From Lineus longissimus (Eukaryota; Nemertea; Pilidiophora; Heteronemertea; Lineidae): 64,000 nucleotides of DNA. Where the stretch lies: contig NC_088311.1 in the NCBI RefSeq assembly GCF_910592395.1, positions 3,410,501-3,474,500 of the forward strand, given 5' to 3'. Positions 15,701 through 26,370 of the stretch are shown piece after piece. The notes under the pieces are model-generated. The model searched no databases. It saw only the letters and a program-made list of their open reading frames with translations, and was not told the origin of the DNA. The stretch's first letter is position 1. Each line of letters begins with the position of its first letter. A program made the translations under genes and the position numbers.

Positions 15701-18700
15701 TGACATACATGAGGAACAAGGTCATTGAAGGTGATATTCAGTTCAACATCGGCAAAAGGATTGAGCTTACCGCCACCCTTAAGACTCCCTTCACCGGTGC
15801 TGAGATGTCGGAGCTATCTTTCACCCACGATGGTAGCCTCATGAACTTCAATACCAATGCCAAGGTCGCCTACATGAGGAGCAAAATCATTGAGGCCAAC
15901 GTACATATCACCATGGGTAACAAGATCGAATTATTAGCAACCCTGAAGACCCCCTTCGCTGACGCCGAGATGTCTGAGCTTTCCTTCAGTCATGAAGGTT
16001 CTCTCAAGAACTTCAAGACCAATGCTAAATTGACGGGCATGAACAAGATGATAGAAGGTAACATGCACTTTGCCATGGACGACAAGATCGAATTGACTGC
16101 AACTCTGAGGACTCCATTTACTGGTGCCGAAATGACCAAGATTACCTTCACCCATGAAGGTGAGTTGATGAACTTCAACACCAATGCAAAGGTCGCATAC
16201 ATGAGGAATCAGGTCATTGAAGGCAGCATTCAGTTTGCCATGGGCAACACGATTGAACTTCGAGCAACCTTGAGAACTCCCTTCACTGGTGCCGAAATGT
16301 CTGAGCTTACCTTCAACTACGAGGGATCTCTCCAGAGCTTTAACACCAATGCCAAGCTGACCTACATGGATGGCCAAGTAATTGAGGGCGACATGCAATT
16401 CTCCATGGCAGGTAAGATCGAATTCACAGCAACCCTGAGGACTCCATTCACTGGAGCCGAGATGACGAAACTCGCCTTCACTCATGATGGTGAACTGATG
16501 AACTTCAACACCAACGCAAAGGTCACGTACATGAGAAGCCAAATCATTGAGGGCAGTATGCAGTTCACCATGGGTGACAAGATCGATTTCACAGCCAACC
16601 TGAAGACTCCATATTCTGGTGCAGAGAACTCCCGTCTGATCTTCTCTCATGATTGTGACCTGAAGAAGTTCACCACCATCGCTAAGCTTTATGCCAAGAA
16701 CCAAGAGTTCCTCTACGCCATGACCTTCAGCAACGCTGACAAAGTCGAGCTCACAGCAAGCTTGAAGACTCCATTTGAGATTGTGGAGAATCTTGCACTT
16801 GCATTCAGCCACAAGGGAAGCCTGGCCGACTTTGAGACCAGCGTCAAGGCAACGTATCTCAGGGACCATGTCATTGAATACAAAATGGAAATGAAGAATG
16901 GATTTACCGCAACTCTAAAGACCCCATTCAAGGGTGCTGAATACACTGAGCTGACCATGAGCCACGAGGGTGACCTCTGGAATTTCGACACCAAGGCCAA
17001 GCTGACCTACATGAGGAACCAAGTCATCGAATACAACATGAACTTCAAGAGTGGTGAACAATACGCATTCACTGCTACCCTGAAGACTCCCTTCAGTGGT
17101 GCTGAAAGCTCTACGTTGACCGTGACTCACAGCGGAACTACACTTTCAAGCTTCCGTACCAATGCGAAGTTGAACTACCAGAAGAACAAAGTTATCCAGG
17201 CCATTGCCCACTTCAGCATGGACGACAACATTGCCGTATTCGCACAACTGCGTACACCATTTACTGGTGCTGAGACAACCGAGTTCACGCTGACCCATCA
17301 CAATGGAGTCTCCGCATTCCGCACAGAAGCCAGGCTTGACTACATGCCATACAAACGCTTTGAGGGCAGCCTCGACTACAGCCTCTCCCGAAACGATCTT
17401 GAGATCACTGCTCAGCTGAATACACCTTTCGCTAATGCCAAACAAAATGTTTTCACACTGAAGCACAATGGTGGTCTTAATAATTTCAACACGAACGCTA
17501 AGCTGACTTACTCAGAGCAGGAAATTGCTGCAAAGGTGAACTTCATGAACACTAACCTCCGAGAACTCGAAGTGTCGGCTGAGCTGATGACCCCATTCAA
17601 GGTAGCTGAGAAGGTATCCGCCAAGTACACTCACAATGGGGATGCAAGCAGATTCGAATGCAATGCCGTCGTTGAGTATAATGATATGAAGCCTATGACT
17701 GGTAACCTGAAGTTCCAACAGACTCCATCAATCGAGCTAACAATCACAGTCAGCACTCCTTTTGCCAAGTACTTACCGACGTACGTGAAGTTTAACCACA
17801 ATGGTGTCAGGAACCAATTCCAACAGTCCTTTGTGTTTGGTATTAACTCGAAGGATGTGTGGAGCTACAAGGTAGAATTCTCAAACGAAGGCCTTTCTAA
17901 GATTGCCCTGAACTTAGAATACGTATTTCCATTCTTTTATGGAACTCTCAAAACGGCTGTGAAGGCAAACCACAACAACGACGGCAAAAGCATCAGAAGC
18001 AACATCGATCTCCTCTGCGAAGATCGTGAATTCGCTAATGCTGAGTTTGTGTATGAAGGTCACAGCCTCAACCTCAAGGCTAACTTTGCAAAGGAGAGCA
18101 TTGCATTAAACCACGAAGGTGACCTGAGAAGATTCAGAACAACTGGTACCGCCACCTACCGACATGAGAAGCTCACCACTGAGGCTCGCTTCAACGCCGA
18201 CGATATGTCAGCTTCACTTTCGATCGAAACCCCTGATGCTACATTGGCAGTGACTCATGACGGCAAGCCCTTCGTGAACTCAAAGAGCGGAGCTTCACTC
18301 AGTTACAGTGGAATGGATTATGTTTTCGCAACCGAATTCAACGTAGAAACTATGACTCTTCTGGTTAAGATGACAGCACCAACTGGTAGCGTGGAGATCA
18401 ACCATGCCGGCTTCCCCAGGAAGTTCACAAACAAAATGGTCGCCATATGTGCTGCCACTGGAACCTACCAAGTGGAAACAAACTTCGACCTTGAAACTGC
18501 CATGGCCTCGATGAAGATCTCCACCCCAGGAATGACGATGGCAACAACCCACAAAGGACAAGCTTCAGACTTCGTCACCAAGGTCATTGTCATATGCAAG
18601 AAGACAGGAAGTTATGCTGCTGAGGTCAACTTCAACAAGGACACGATGGCTGCCAACCTCAACATCAACACTCCATATGGTATTGCCGTGGTTACCCACA

Positions 18701-21700
18701 ATGGCAGGATCGAGAACTTCGAGACGAAATCCACAGTCAACATCCACAGTTATGGTACATACAATGCTGAGGCCAAATTCAACGTGAGGGAGATGGACGG
18801 ACACGTCATTGTTGTCACACCTTACGGTAATGCCAAGATCGCCCATAACGGTCCGATCACCAAGTTCACCACAACAGCAACTGCCACCATTCTGGACAAG
18901 GATTACTCCTTAGAATACAAGAGTGACATGGGTGCCCCACTATGGGACTTGAAGATGAACTGCCCATTCTTTACATACACAGCAACCTGGACCGGTCCGG
19001 TGACCAACTTCAAGTACAACACTTTGACAATCTATCCCAATGGTCTAAGGACTATCATGGAGACCAGCTTCAGCTTGGAGAAGAAAATCACCGGTTCATT
19101 CCTATACAGGAGCCCAGTGAAGTACCTAGAGCACCTCGCTCTTTCCTTCAGTCACCACGGAGACGCCAGATTCTTTGAGACTGACGGAAGCGTAAGCTGG
19201 ACCACCACTGATACCATAACTGCCCATGTTGACTTCAGACGTAGCAGGCGCTACATGGTAGTGAACACCAAGCTCGAGACACCATACACAGACCGTTTTG
19301 CAATGAATGCTCGCCACCAGGGCCAACTGACCGAATTCAGGTCAAGCGTCACCGCCGACTACGGTAGCAAGAGAGGTCAGGTCGTTGCTCAATACAACAA
19401 GGAATCTGCCACAATCTCCCTAATGACACCATTCGAACGATTTGAATCCCTTAGCGCCAGCTACAAGAAGACCCAGAACAATGGCTACCATGCCGAGATC
19501 TCCTGGGCACCAAGGAAGAAGATCATGGCTGATATCACGTACACTATTGATGGAACCTACTCAGCTGCTGCCGCCACTGGCACCTTTATGATCACCACTC
19601 CTTTCGCCCCAATCCAGTCTCTCTCCATTGAATTCGAGAACCGTCACTCCCTGTTCACATACCTGAAGAACATCATGAAGATTGAGTTGAACTCTGAGAC
19701 CCGTTGGGACACCAAGGCTGAGATTCGCATCGCAGCAGACCGTGTCAATGTTAAGGCTACAATGACCATCCCCCACCCAACAACTGTCAGTGTTAAGATG
19801 TTCAACTCCGAGAAGGAAAAGACCGCTGATGTTGACGTTAACGTTAACGGCGTGAGAGTCTACCTGAATGCCCTCCACAAGGATGAGAGCAGCTATTACC
19901 GCGTCAAGCGTGACAGCAGCATCAAACTGGTTGTCCCAGCGCGCACAATGGCACTCACCTCAGCCTACGACAGCAGCCGCTACCAGAGCAACCACAAGGT
20001 CGAAGTCACCCTTGACCAAGAACGGGGCAAAAAGGTCACGTATGAGGGCACTTTTGCTGACCGATCCCGTAGCTACCAGAAGAACTACGAAGGCACAGTC
20101 AAGCTGACTACTCCACTCCGCACCCTGAAGACCACCGTCACCCATACCCAGTCCAGCAACAACTTCAACACCAAGACTGTGATGATGTGGGATGCTGACC
20201 GTGATCAACAGAAGAAGATGGAGGTCGACACTGTCTATGAGAGGAGCGGCAAGAAGCACAATGTGGCTGTCACCCTGGTGCACCCACGTCTCGACAAGGT
20301 AATTAGAACATATTTGAATTTATCATGATAATGCCTAATGAAAATAAGACATTAAAGAAAAAGGCAGCCAAATATGAAAAACAAAATGGCATCCGCTTTA
20401 TCTGAACATGGTTTATTTACAATTTTTGACCGCCGTCATTTTCAGCCAATCAGCATCCGTGGTGAGATTACCCTCAACAAAGACGACTTCATGTACGCCG
20501 GCAAGACTGAGCTCCAGTACTCCTCCGACCCTAGCGAGACGCTGACCCTCTCCGGAAAGGTCAACGACGAGTCCTACGGCCGCCGTCAGAACTACTCCAT
20601 GAGGATGCAAGTGTCCCACCCCAAGAGTCTCATCAACATGGACGTCACCTCACACATTGGTAACACTGACAGCAAAATGTCTGCTGGTATGGAGATGAAC
20701 TACCTCACCGCTCGTAGGTCACAGGAAAACGTCCTCCTCAGAGGTGAAATCGACAAGCTCAGGAAGTCCATCAGTATGAAGGTGAGATATTAGACATTTC
20801 AGATATTATTACTTAGCGCAAAATGAATCTTTACAAATGTTTTGTGATGAATATATGAATATCTAACTTGTTTAATGAAAGTTCAATTGCATGCACAGAA
20901 AATTTGTATTCTCATAAGACCTCGTTACAATTGATATAATTGATACAACTACATATGTTTCAGGGTAATTTATTGTACGCAACGATAAAGCCTTACAATG
21001 AATGTGCATTACCATTACAGCTGAGAACTCCAATGAAGAACATCGCTGTTGACGGTGGTATGAAGCAGAGGCGTGGCGTACTGAACATGTACCTGACCAA
21101 CACCATGGATACCACCCCCTACCGCCATTTCCTTGAGATCAACAGCCAGATGCCATCATTCTCCCTCAAGACCACATTCGCTCCAGGCAAGATGTACTCC
21201 CTTTCCGGCACCGCTAACGCTACCACCGCCAAGATCGAGTCAAGCCGCATCTACGGCAGCAGGATCACCACTGATGGCCTCGCCTCAGTCAGCTTGAACG
21301 GCAGCAAGGTGCTTTACACTCGCCTCCACTGGACTCCTTCCCTTGCCAACGAGATCGAAGAATACGCCACCGAGACCTTCACCGCAACCAAGACCACTCT
21401 GACCAAGACCTGGGAAGATGTCGTCTCTGCTCTCACCGAGGAGTGGAACCAGCACTCCAACCTTGTGAGCAACGCCATGCCAGATGTCGCTGCCGTGGCC
21501 AGCTACATGAGCCAAGAAGCTGACTCAATCAAGGTTGATGGTGAGAGAATCAAGAACGAGTGGAACAGCATGTACTACAGGAACGAATTCTTCATGAGGA
21601 ACGTTGACGAGTACATGAACACAGTCATGGAATATATCCAGTAAGTCCACGTTTTAGCTTTCATTTGCCTCCTGTTTATTCTGCCTGATCAGTACCCTAA

Positions 21701-24700
21701 CTTGCTTAAACACAATCATTTATGGACATGTCAGTACTACACTAAGTTCACCAGATCGAGCTTTTCAGACATCATACCAGTCTTTGGTGTCCTAGCTCTT
21801 CTCGCATATCGCAATATAGTAAAGATAACTGAACAAAATCAAAATGCATCATCTCGACGTACACTTCTGGGTCATTCTATCCGCACAATGATCAAATTCT
21901 CATAAAGCATTCATTCTTTTTCTAGGGAAAAGGCAACACTTATCCAATTCCAAATGAGGCGTTTCTCAGCCGAATGGAGCCGATACTACCAGGCCAAGAT
22001 GGCGATGTTCCGCCGTGTCTGGGACGAGAAGATGGGCAAGTTGGAAGAGACCATTGCTGCCATCGTTCTGAAATTCCGCCCAGCCTGGCAGAGCTACGCC
22101 TATGCCGTCATCCGCTCCTACCAAGAAACTACTCAGAAGCTCCGACACAAATTCGAAGAATCCTTGGAAAACATGGAAGAATACAAAGCAATTGTTGTCA
22201 ACTACTTGGATGACAAATTCGATTTCATCACATACAAGATGGAGCCATACTTGGCCAAGTTTGGTAATGTCCAAGAATCCCTCCGATACTACCTCCTCTC
22301 CGATAAGCAGAAGACCTATTTCGATGTTACGAAGGAGCGTATTGTCTCCTTCTTCCAGGGAGTCCGAGAGGAGTACACGCAGTGGAGGACAGCAGCAACT
22401 GCAAAAACTGAGCGCATGATCGTCGAGACAAAAGCCAAGATCATCCGCAACCTGGACCAGATCCTTGGACACGAGTACAGCAAGATGTTGACCGACATGG
22501 CCCAACAAACAGTCGTCGACATGAAGAACGCGTGGAGCGAGTACGAGATCGAGAGCCATCTGAAGGACCTTATGAAGGGCGCTTACTACAAGTTAGACGA
22601 CTACGCACGCAAACAGGTCAAGACCTTGGTCAAGAACTACATGCGCATTGGTGAGAGCCGTTTCACTGTCTTCGAGCCAGACCACGGTAGGATTGAAGCT
22701 AAGATCTTCCTTCCCCTCGAAGTCAAGTCACTGGATCAGTTGCCTGATCTCAAACTCGCCGAGATGAAGCAGGAGATGGAGAAACTTTATGCCAAGTACA
22801 AGCCAAGCTCCGAGTTCAGCATGTGGGATGTCTACTACAAGTACAAGCCAACCTCTGACGTCATGAACTGGATTCCTCCTTTCAAAGGTTAGTATTGGTT
22901 AAAAGTAAATCATGAACAGAAAATGTGCATTTTCAAAGACGCATGTACACTTTAGAAAAGAACAACATATAGTTTTGCATAAAAAGAATGAATAGATACG
23001 CTAAAAAAACCACCCGATTTCGATAGATCTATAAGGCATAATCAGAGAAGACACGTAAGAAAATTCTAAACCTTCAAAATTAATACAGCAATACCCTCAT
23101 TTTCAGCTCACGCCACCCTTGCCCATGGCAAACACTTCACCACTTTTGATGGACACACTTTCGAGTTTGCCGGTACCTGCAGCTACATGTTGGCGCGTGA
23201 CTTCGGCGATGCCAACTTCACCGTCATTGCCAACTACCAGGAGGGAAAGATCGAGTCCTACACGATCCACAGCAATGGAAAGAAGATTGAGATCTTCCAA
23301 GATTTCAAGGTGAGCAGACGTCCATCCTTTCATAGTTTGTCTAGAGTTGTGGAGGGACACTTGCTTTATTCACTTGAGTGCAGGCATTTGGGGTTTTTTT
23401 ATACACAAGAGTTTGTCAAAATCTACCATTTGAAAATCCTCATTACCAGTGCTCTCGGTTTAAATCACAAGGAGGTATTACCATTTTAGGATCCCGTCAG
23501 ACTTGGACTAATTAATTGTTGTCTAACTTTCAGCTCATGGTAAACGACGCCAGAACTGAGATGCCTTTCGAATACAAGAACACCACCATCTCACGTGACG
23601 AGACCTCCATCACGGTCATCAATGCCAAGGGTTTCGTATTCACCTTCGACACCGCCAAGGACATCGTGACCTTGGACATTTCGGGCTGGTACTTCGGCAA
23701 GACCGCTGGTCTCTTCGGCATCTACGACAACGAACCAAGCAATGACTTCATGATGCCTTCCCGAAAGATCGCTGACGACGTCCAGACTTTCACACACGCT
23801 TGGGAAGTCGCCCCATACTGCCGTGGATCACGCAACTTGGCCAAAACCGCTGGAACCCAACCAGGCAGCGAGGTAGAGACCGTGTGTAAGAAGTACTTCG
23901 AGAGTGGCAAATCTGTCTTCCGTCCATGCTTCAGTGTTGTCCCAGTTGCCAGCTACTACAGGAGATGCGTCAGTGACCTGGAACAGGACCGCACCAGTCA
24001 GCCAACCGAGTTGAAGGCATGCAAGGTCATCCAGACTTATATTGCCGAGTGCAAGAAGGCTGAAGTTGAGCTCGAAGCCCCACAGTTATGTGGTAAGCAT
24101 TATGTTTCTCTTTTCCGGCACTTTCCTGCATCAGGTAAAATACATTAAAAACCGACACGGAAGGTTGTTTGATTTCAACATAATTTAATCATCAACATAG
24201 AATCACTATAGTGCAAGTACCAAGCTTCCGACTATGCTTCCACATCCTTTTCTATAAGGACGAGTATGACTGATCTGAACAACCATCAACAACTGTGTTC
24301 ACATTGTTGGTTCTCATTCTTGTAGCAACCTGCCAGAGCCCCCGTGGTGAAGTCATGTACCCAACAGAAAATGTCACATTTACCACTGAACAAGTACCAA
24401 CCACCAAATCAGCTGATGTCGTCTTCGTTATTGAGGAGAAGGAATGCAACAGGGATGTCGCCACCAAGCTGTCTGCCCTTGCATCTGAGATCGAGAAATC
24501 ACTCAAACATAAAGGTATGTAAAAATTACAGGCCTGCCGACCCCCGAATGCAGGTCTTGTTGAAGTGTTGCCTTTTAAGGAATTCTAAATTCTAGTGTTT
24601 GCTGTCCCATGGTATCTAGTGGACAGCTGAGCACCAAAACTGCTTGAGCAAACATACGTTGGATTCTAATGCTGTGCAACAAGAACAATTCTCTCTTCAA

Positions 24701-25901
24701 ATAACTGGCATACAACATCGATATTGTGAAAAAATTGTTTACGTACAAACCTTGAAAGGAATTACATCGTTTCTTCACAATGATCTATCTTTTCAGGTCT
24801 GAAGAACAACCGATTCGCCGTAGTCACCTTTGGTGGACACGGTGTGCACAACGCGCCCCACGCCCACACCATGGAGGACCAGATCTTCAATGATGCCCGC
24901 AAGATGAACCTCATCGACCTCGACTTCCACGCAGAAGGCAGCAACACAGATGTCCTCAGTGCAGTCAGCTTTGCCACTAAGTACAACTTCCGCGCTGGTG
25001 TCTCCAAGTCCATCGTCCTCATCCCATGTTCAACCTGCGAAGACACCAAGAAGACCACAAGCGACAAGCTGTCCGCATTACTCAAGGAGCAGGACATTGT
25101 CCTCCATCTGATGAAGGATCATGACTTCAAACTCATATCAAACTCACCAAAGAGTAACTACATCTTCGGCATCGATGCCATCAGTGCCTACACCAGCAAG
25201 GACGTTATTGAGCAGACCTTGAGAGGAGACACCGCCCTGCTCCGCCAGGTCGTCGTACCCAAGGACATCTGCGTCATCCTCGCCACCAAGTCCCAGGGCT
25301 CATTCTTCAACGCCCAGAAGCTCACCACCGGACGATACTCATCACAGAAGTCCTTCCTAGACGTTGCTGGACGCCGCATTGCCATTGGAGCTGCTGTCAA
25401 CCCATGCCAGGACTGCAAGTGTGTCGTTGGTGAGAATGGAAATGGTAGAACTATCTGCAAGAGCTGCCCAGTTGAGCTTGTCAAGGTAAGCATCGAATAT
25501 AAGGAAAAATCGCTGAGAACAATAAAGCTAAATGTAACCGGCCAAAGAGTATTAAGGATGACAACTCATGACTACTCCACTTCGTTATTATATTGGAGAT
25601 TCGAATATTTTTGATACCTTTGTATAATACCTTGTATTATACGTTACCAGGAACTGAAAAGACGATCTAAGTCACTTTATCAATAACATCCTACTGTACT
25701 TATATTCCCTATTATTTTGTGTCGCTTCAGCTTACACCAGCCAAACAACATCTTCTCGGACATATGGGTGAAAACCCAGAAGTCGGCCCACTGGCCACAC
25801 CACCAACCATGGAGTTCGATGAAGCCCCACTCAGCGGTGCCCAGACCTCTGTCAGGATCTTAGGCCAGAGACGCCCAGTCAGCTACAGAACAAGGCAGTA
25901 G
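264..25901 (+). CDS. Apolipophorin / apolipoprotein B-type large lipid transfer protein (5' partial, 20 exons)
   Basis: Secreted scaffold protein of circulating lipoprotein particles. Exons: 264-491, 725-877, 1068-1266, 1475-1730, 2002-2167, 2939-3271, 3513-4426, 4735-4917, 5260-5690, 5839-6096, 6447-6681, 6891-20298, 20446-20781, 21021-21640, 21926-22887, 23107-23309, 23534-24092, 24326-24514, 24797-25485, 25731-25901. All junctions are GT-AG and phases match, giving 20,493 nt (6,830 codons plus TAG). The N-terminus is missing: position 264 follows an intron acceptor and no signal peptide is present. Family assignment rests on apoB-like blocks (VLNIKRGVLSAF, LGNMG, EGNLIWSQKSFVPRS, GPNGYFPES, YFRVFGHEL). 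It also rests on the vWD domain, which invertebrate apolipophorins have and vertebrate apoB lacks. Residue numbers in other entries count from 264. It is much longer than human apoB (about 4,560) or insect apolipophorin (about 3,300). Codons favour C or G in third position, which fits high expression. Splice sites were read by eye. Confidence 0.93.
2168..2938 (+). other. Intron 5 of the lipoprotein gene (771 bp)
   Basis: The longest intron inside the visible lipoprotein gene. The donor is gtaggc and the acceptor is ttgtccag. It is AT-rich with homopolymer T runs. I see no RNA gene, repeat or ORF worth annotating. Confidence 0.8.
3783..6890 (+). other. DUF1943-like open beta-sheet region of the lipid-transfer module (exons 7-11)
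   Basis: Residues about 536-1118, the amphipathic beta-sheets lining the lipid cavity in vitellogenin-like proteins. Order of landmarks: NVEGNLIWSQKSFVPRSAMM, VDLFGQSVNLLEVGGRVEG, FFGPNGYFPES, the RSKR furin-type site, then YFRVFGHELNYVDFAG. A cysteine pair follows in KSKCTSSFMTQLLGVELC (exon 9), which parallels the SWSVCKQVFPGLNYC region of apoB. Introns here are short (148-350 bp). The intervals 4427-4734, 4918-5259 and 6097-6446 are introns in which I see nothing else. Confidence 0.8.
4038..4049 (+). other. Furin-type cleavage site RSKR|SAS (apoLp-II / apoLp-I boundary)
   Basis: The codons read R-S-K-R followed by S-A-S, which fits the R-x-K/R-R furin consensus. It falls after residue 624 of the window protein. 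With the missing N-terminus added, this would be near residue 700. Insect apolipophorin precursors are cut by furin at about residue 720, between the lipid-transfer module's landmarks, to give apoLp-II and the larger apoLp-I. The surrounding stretch is charged and looks like an exposed loop. Cleavage itself is inferred. The C-terminal product would be about 6,200 residues. Confidence 0.75.
15454..17754 (+). repeat. Coding tandem array, 14 units of about 55 residues (165 bp)
   Basis: Units begin at the TP(F/Y) codons at 15454, 15619, 15784, 15949, 16111, 16276, 16441, 16606, 16768, 16921, 17086, 17254, 17422 and 17590; the next TPF is at 17755. Spacing is mostly 165 bp (range 153-168). The core pattern is TPF-x-GAEM-x-x-L-x-F-x-HEG-x-L, then NFNTNAK(L/V)xYMR, then (V/I)IEG-x-x-x-F-x-M and a closing strand. 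The units from 15619 to 16605 are most alike, so this block is probably the youngest. Residues about 3974-4740. Confidence 0.9.
18229..18960 (+). repeat. Second coding tandem array, 5 units of 48-49 residues (147 bp)
   Basis: Units start at 18229, 18376, 18523, 18670 and 18817, with exact 147-bp spacing up to 18817; the last unit is 144 bp, ending before 18961. The pattern is TP-x-G-x-x-x-x-x-H-x-G, a strand with F-x-x-K, then TG-x-Y-x-x-E-x-x-F-N and a short return strand. Compared with the 55-residue array, each unit lacks about six residues in its second half. Two units carry a cysteine in the middle strand (ICAATG, ICKKTG). Residues about 4899-5142. Confidence 0.85.
21348..22649 (+). other. 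Amphipathic alpha-helical region preceding the vWD domain
   Basis: Residues about 5810-6149, spanning exons 14-15 with the intron 21641-21925 between them. The composition changes from beta-strand repeats to long charged helices rich in E, K, R, Y, W and M (for example WEDVVSALTEEWNQHSN and RRFSAEWSRYYQAKM), with almost no proline or glycine. Insect apolipophorins have a comparable helical stretch ahead of vWD. The likely role is reversible contact with the particle surface. The region then passes through a YYKYKPTSDVMNWIPPFK linker into vWD. Confidence 0.7.
23107..24092 (+). other. von Willebrand factor type D domain with C-terminal cysteine-rich extension (exons 16-17)
   Basis: Residues about 6228-6481. 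Exon 16 opens with HGKHFTTFDGHTFEFAGTCS, the standard vWD start (aromatic-TFDG, F-x-G-C-x-Y). Exon 17 has the second landmark GLFGIYDNEPSND near residues 6353-6365. The usual GLCG cysteine is replaced by phenylalanine. A region with spaced cysteines follows (KKYFESGKSVFRPCFSVV, YYRRC, ACKVIQTYIAEC), similar to the segment after vWD in other secreted proteins. The domain supports placement with invertebrate apolipophorins or vitellogenins rather than vertebrate apoB. Confidence 0.93.
24326..25485 (+). other. Degenerate vWA-like domain and small cysteine-rich motif (exons 18-19)
   Basis: Residues about 6482-6774. The first strand ADVVFVIEEKECN resembles a vWA beta-1 strand but has no DxSxS metal site. 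It is followed by an amphipathic helix, a second strand NNRFAVVTFGG, the helix TDVLSAVSFATKYN, the strand SKSIVLIPCSTC and the strand KEQDIVLHLM. That order fits a Rossmann-like vWA fold. The end carries CQDCKCVVGENGNGRTICKS, a compact cysteine cluster. The vWA assignment is inference from strand order; a structure prediction or profile search would settle it. Confidence 0.6.
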
Positions 25902-26370
25902 GAAACCGACAAGGAGACGTAGTGTGAACAAACTTAATCACGATCTGTAACTTACCAAAATGAACAATGAACAACAATGCAACTCAACGTGTACTCGGAC
26001 AATGCAAATGAAACAGAAAAAAACACTCTTTTAGATTGATAATCGGAACAAGATCAGAATATAATTTGAATGAACATCTTTGTGATCTCCTGTTGTATTT
26101 ATTACACCGACTTTGTAACATGCGGTAAACTCCACTATGTTAGCCTGCCTCCTGTTAACGCTGTTAATTTCTTCTTCACTCAGTAGTGGGCTGCACGAAT
26201 ACCGGCAATGGTGTTCATCGGTGTGACGACAATGGCCACTGATAGTTGAAATTAATATTGTGTCCAATTGATGTTAGCTGAATATTCATGGCCGCTAATA
26301 TACTGGGGTATACTTGTACAGTAACTGTAATTTTTAAGATTATTTATTAAATCATATAAGCATACATCAG
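25902..26370 (+). terminator. 3' UTR and probable poly(A) signal of the lipoprotein gene
   Basis: After the TAG at 25899-25901 there is AT-rich sequence without coding potential. ATTAAA, a common variant signal, is at 26346-26351. A T/G-rich stretch (tctttgttgtctttg) follows within about 35 nt, as expected downstream of a cleavage site. No AATAAA was seen closer to the stop. The UTR would be about 470 nt. Confidence 0.55.

Larger units (their letters stand above)
6891..20298 (+). other. 13,408-bp single exon encoding the beta-rich lipid-binding belt
   Basis: One uninterrupted exon contributes about 4,469 residues (1119-5588). The acceptor is cccttttcag before 6891 and the donor follows GACAAG at 20298. 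The whole exon reads as degenerate repeats of roughly 49-75 residues. Typical elements are a (K/R/E)TP(F/W) start, an alternating polar/hydrophobic strand ending in H-x-G, then an F-x-T-x-x-x-(L/V) strand and an aromatic residue. Alternating patterns of this kind form amphipathic beta-strands, which in apoB wrap the lipid particle as a belt. There are almost no cysteines and no frame breaks. ORFs on the opposite strand here are antisense shadows. Confidence 0.92.

Noticed and set aside
6862-20283. Many long open frames on the - strand across the giant exon (for example 10831-11742, 15934-16869)
   Set aside because: They mirror the repeat pattern and biased codon use of the + strand exon. They are antisense shadows without their own splice or start context.
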